DNA from: Rachicladosporium sp. CCFEE 5018
Lineage: Eukaryota; Ascomycota; Dothideomycetes; Cladosporiales; Cladosporiaceae
Length of the DNA stretch: 64,000 bases
Assembly: GCA_002077045.2 (NCBI GenBank)
Contig: KZ111147.1
Span: 478,666 to 542,665, forward strand
Direction: 5' to 3'
The position numbers and the translations under genes are program-made. Positions 61,286 through 64,000 of the stretch are shown here, piece by piece (the stretch's first letter is position 1; each line of letters starts with the position of its first letter). The notes beneath the pieces are model-generated. The model made no database searches and was not told the DNA's origin. It saw nothing but the letters and a program-made list of their open reading frames with translations.

Positions 61286-62620
61286 ATGCGCTTGATCCAA
61301 TGCCATGCTGTCGAGGTGCTCAGAATGGGGTCTCTCGCCACTCTACTGCACCAAGTGACCTCCCCTCGGTTGTCTCGTGGCCCATTTCTCAACCTCCGTA
61401 ATGCAGCAATCAAATCCGGCTGTCGCGGACTCCATGACCAACACACCCGTAAGACCGAGAAGCGCACAGATGTTAGCTACCCTCCTATCCCCACGCGTTC
61501 ATCGCCATCCTTCAAGAAAATCTTCACGGATCCTGTAACTCCAGAACCGGGCTCCAACAGGCGACACCTTGCGTTGAAGCCTTCGATTTACCTCCAGGAG
61601 GCAACGGCAACATTGGACGTTGCAAGATGCAAACCTTTGGACTTACTCGAGGCGTACCAGAGCAGAGGAATCGTTGATCTGGACATCGCCTTACTGTGCC
61701 TACGACCCTACTCTAGATTGGATGAGAAATTGTCAGAAGACCGGCTTGGCCGACTTGTCAGTGAGCGAGCAGGCACACGCGCGCTTAAGTGGCTATGGTC
61801 TAGTGAAGCTCATCGACGGGAGGGACATACGGACCACCAGGAACTAAAAGACATCATAGTCGAGCTTGCCATAGCGGAAGGCCGAGAAGATATCCTGTGG
61901 GACTGGCTTAAGATCGATGAGAAGCTGTCAGGACGCTTGAATCCCAACTCCATGGGGAAGGAACGTTTTGGGCGTGAACGATTTGCGGTCTATGACTGGA
62001 AAGGTCGACTACTGCGGGCTATGATCAACGAAGCACTGTGGACTGGAACAAGCACGAAATCTGGTGGATTGGCCCTGGACATGTATCTACGAGCCCACGC
62101 GTTGGTCGGGCACGGTATCCGCCACCGGACTCATATGGCCTTGATGTCACTTAACGCGGCGCGCCTCTCCATATATGATGCCTTAATCAGCGGTTACAAA
62201 GTCTCGCCTGAGCGTTTTGATGATTTCTTAGCGGCATGCGCTCAGCTAGGAGCGAGTCCAGGCATGCATGTGCGAAGCGGGGTCATGATGCTTCATCACC
62301 CAACAAAATCTGATGCTCGCCCGTTATATCGAACACTGATGTCGATATATGTTCACGATCGATCGGACGAGAGATCTCAGGAGCATCGCGAATCATTGCA
62401 CGCTGCGTCGCGTGGACGCAGAAAACGGGCGCACCAAGACTTCCTCAGTGGTGTAGTCATGCTCCATCGCGACGGGCACATTGAGTGCGCGGAACAGCTT
62501 CGCAGCGTGCTGAACACAGAATTCTCGGACGTGGTTGACATACCGGACCTTCCACGACCTCCTGTGCTTCTGAGGCAGAGCAAGCCACGGTATGCATTTC
62601 CGCCTGCTCATCCGCGCTGA
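61286..62620 (+). CDS. Putative mitochondrial protein, unknown family
   Basis: 444 residues from ATG 61286, one exon. The N-terminus is Arg/Ser/Leu-rich without acidic residues for about 50 residues (RLIQCHAVEVLRMGSL, SPRLSRGPFLN), typical of a mitochondrial presequence. The remainder is helical with many Arg, for example LSEDRLGRLVSERAGTRALK and FGRERFAVYDWKGRLLRAM, and resembles helical-repeat organelle proteins, but no PPR period is clear. This is the intact partner of the pseudogene at 1831-3164. I do not recognise the family. Confidence 0.75.
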   Translation: MRLIQCHAVEVLRMGSLATLLHQVTSPRLSRGPFLNLRNAAIKSGCRGLHDQHTRKTEKRTDVSYPPIPTRSSPSFKKIFTDPVTPEPGSNRRHLALKPSIYLQEATATLDVARCKPLDLLEAYQSRGIVDLDIALLCLRPYSRLDEKLSEDRLGRLVSERAGTRALKWLWSSEAHRREGHTDHQELKDIIVELAIAEGREDILWDWLKIDEKLSGRLNPNSMGKERFGRERFAVYDWKGRLLRAMINEALWTGTSTKSGGLALDMYLRAHALVGHGIRHRTHMALMSLNAARLSIYDALISGYKVSPERFDDFLAACAQLGASPGMHVRSGVMMLHHPTKSDARPLYRTLMSIYVHDRSDERSQEHRESLHAASRGRRKRAHQDFLSGVVMLHRDGHIECAEQLRSVLNTEFSDVVDIPDLPRPPVLLRQSKPRYAFPPAHPR

Positions 62621-64000
62621 CTCGCGTGGGCTGCCTTCGCTCGAACGAGAGCCTGCATCCAGATATTCATAACACTCGCATGCGCGTCTGTTAACTGCGT
62701 CATGGTAATGCAGATGGGAGTGAGGGATCGTTGCGAGTGAGAGGATGCATTGCGATGTGGATGTCCTAGTCAATATGATGACCTCTAGATGACCGATGAG
62801 AGAGACATCGAACTCATGATGCAGTCGATCATAGCCTCGAAATGTTTAATCTCTCGAAAATAGCCAGTGCAGGTCCATGCTGTCTGGTACATGCTAACGG
62901 AATTAACAGCATCGTTCGGCGACATTAATAACATGCATTTGAAACACGATTATTCTCACAGAAGGACAAGCGAGCCGCGATTGTCTGATGCCTGTGAATC
63001 CCGAGCAGCCGGACCAAAACTGTCTTGGAGGCCAACGACAGCATGCGCTACAGACTGTCGCTTTATCCGCTTCTTCAAGAGTCTCAATGCTCCTTGTCTA
63101 TTGTAAGCGCACCTGCAATAATTAATCTTACGCGAGATACTCCGTGCCTGTGGGAGACGGCAGACTTGCTAATGCGTCCGCGCTCAATAGTAAAGTCTCC
63201 CAGAAACGGGATGACAGTGGTTTCATGTTGTCGAGAGATTGGTAGGAGCTTTGGCAATGTTCGGCCTTGGGAGACGCAGAGATCATAGATCGTACTTCAC
63301 GACTTCGTCTACCGCAAAGAAGCGCGTGAGCATATGCGACGGTTCATGCAACTCTACCGGAACGGCCTCTGGTGGCGTTGCCAGCTGCATATGATGCGTC
63401 GCAAATGCGCTTTGCCAACACCCGAGTCACCGGCACAACTTCGACGACCGCTGCCGTTGACCTATCTGTCACGCACACTGTACTCTCTCACTTTAGCTTC
63501 AGTGCTATGCATGCATGCAACAGCCGATTCCCCGCCATGGCCGTCACGGGTAGCCAGGCCGGATTGTATCCTGATGTGTGCAGGCTACGCGAGTTCTGTG
63601 TATCAATGGCGCTCATGTGGTTGCTTCGGAGTCAACGATTCTTCGTCACTTTGTTCGATCTAGCCACAGCGCCACTCCTCGTTGCTCGCCAATGGAGGAG
63701 CAAGTCTACCCCAGCGAGCAAGTTTGTTCTGGGAACCGCCGCTTGTGTCGATAGGCTCCACTCTCTCCGCCATTTCCTGCTGCCACGAGCTGCGCTACGC
63801 TGCTCCAGCCCTTGATATGCGATGCACGATCTACTTGAGAACCGTGGCGACCTCACATCATGATTTGCGCCCACCTACGGCACACAATCTCTCGGGACGT
63901 CTAATTGACACTGCCTGCGCGACTTACAGCATCATGGCGCATACCGAGCCAATGCACCCACCAAGAATCGTGTCAAGTATCGCATCGATGATATGCAGGA
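62621..64000. other. Unclear tail of the right repeat
   Basis: Conserved with 3165-4545. A frame at 63372-63815 is open in both copies. Upstream at about 63300-63400 a different frame reads YRKEAREHMRRFMQLYRNG. From about 63929 a possible exon begins after a CTAAT branch site and TTACAG acceptor (frame NAPTKNRVKYRIDDMQ). These may be exons of one poorly resolved gene that runs off the window; I could not join them. Confidence 0.4.

Larger units (their letters stand above)
59463..64000. repeat. Right copy of the ~4.5 kb direct repeat
   Basis: This is the counterpart of 1-4545. It continues upstream into the complete methyltransferase gene, so the left copy is truncated at its start. The mitochondrial-type protein gene is intact here and broken in the left copy. 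The last ~40 bases are identical to the bases just before the N gap. Confidence 0.95.

Noticed and set aside
1..64000. CRISPR arrays, insertion sequences, transposase or reverse-transcriptase genes
   Set aside because: None seen; no mobile-element protein motif and no terminal repeats other than the two large blocks, and the sequence is eukaryotic.

Overview
The window is nuclear DNA of a filamentous ascomycete. Short introns of about 50-90 bp with GT..AG ends and CTRAY-like branch sites are everywhere, proteins are spliced from several exons, and the gene set (PAK kinase with PH+CRIB, CaMKK-type kinase, Zn2Cys6 regulator, WSC/DUF1996 secreted protein, CFEM-like wall protein, TRAPP, THO, SEC72) is fungal. 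Gene content and style fit Dothideomycetes. A black-yeast-like species with a duplicated or hybrid genome would explain the repeated ends, but that is inference.

Layout. (1) 1-4545 is a diverged second copy of 59463-64000: the 3' end of a CMAS-type methyltransferase, an intact KIN17 gene, a broken copy of a putative mitochondrial protein, and a tail of unclear content. It stops at a 100-N assembly gap (4546-4645). (2) 4646-12892: the 5' part of an unknown gene running into the gap, a promethin/LDAF1-like lipid-droplet membrane protein, an AYR1-like short-chain reductase divergent from a Zn2Cys6 regulator, and a secreted DUF1996 + 3xWSC protein carrying an in-frame TAG. (3) 12893-24520: an intron-containing tRNA-Gly(CCC), phenylalanine ammonia-lyase, BET5, a CaMKK-like kinase, RPA49 divergent from a urease accessory UreF gene with a frameshift, and a Q/P-rich small gene. 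(4) 24750-34201: a small single-TM protein, a frameshifted hypothetical gene, UFD1, a coiled-coil protein, SEC72 and a Ser/Ala-rich GPI-type CFEM-like protein. (5) 34202-45129: a cluster of TGACG sites, CLA4, mitochondrial ribosomal protein RSM27, RNase III, a DHA1-type MFS transporter and HEM1. (6) 45653-57877: THO2 (7.2 kb, one exon), a thioredoxin-fold protein without the CXXC site, and a forkhead regulator. (7) 58532-64000: the complete methyltransferase, KIN17, the intact mitochondrial-type protein and the tail shared with the left end.

Most genes are core housekeeping functions (RNA polymerase I, mRNA export, ER translocation, ERAD, TRAPP, heme synthesis, mitoribosome) and are not functionally clustered. 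The unusual content is structural: a direct repeat of about 4.5 kb about 55 kb apart whose two copies end at the same base, one copy with a decayed gene, plus three further genes that each carry a single inactivating-looking lesion. Exon boundaries given here come from reading splice signals and reading frames by eye; no RNA evidence or database search was available.
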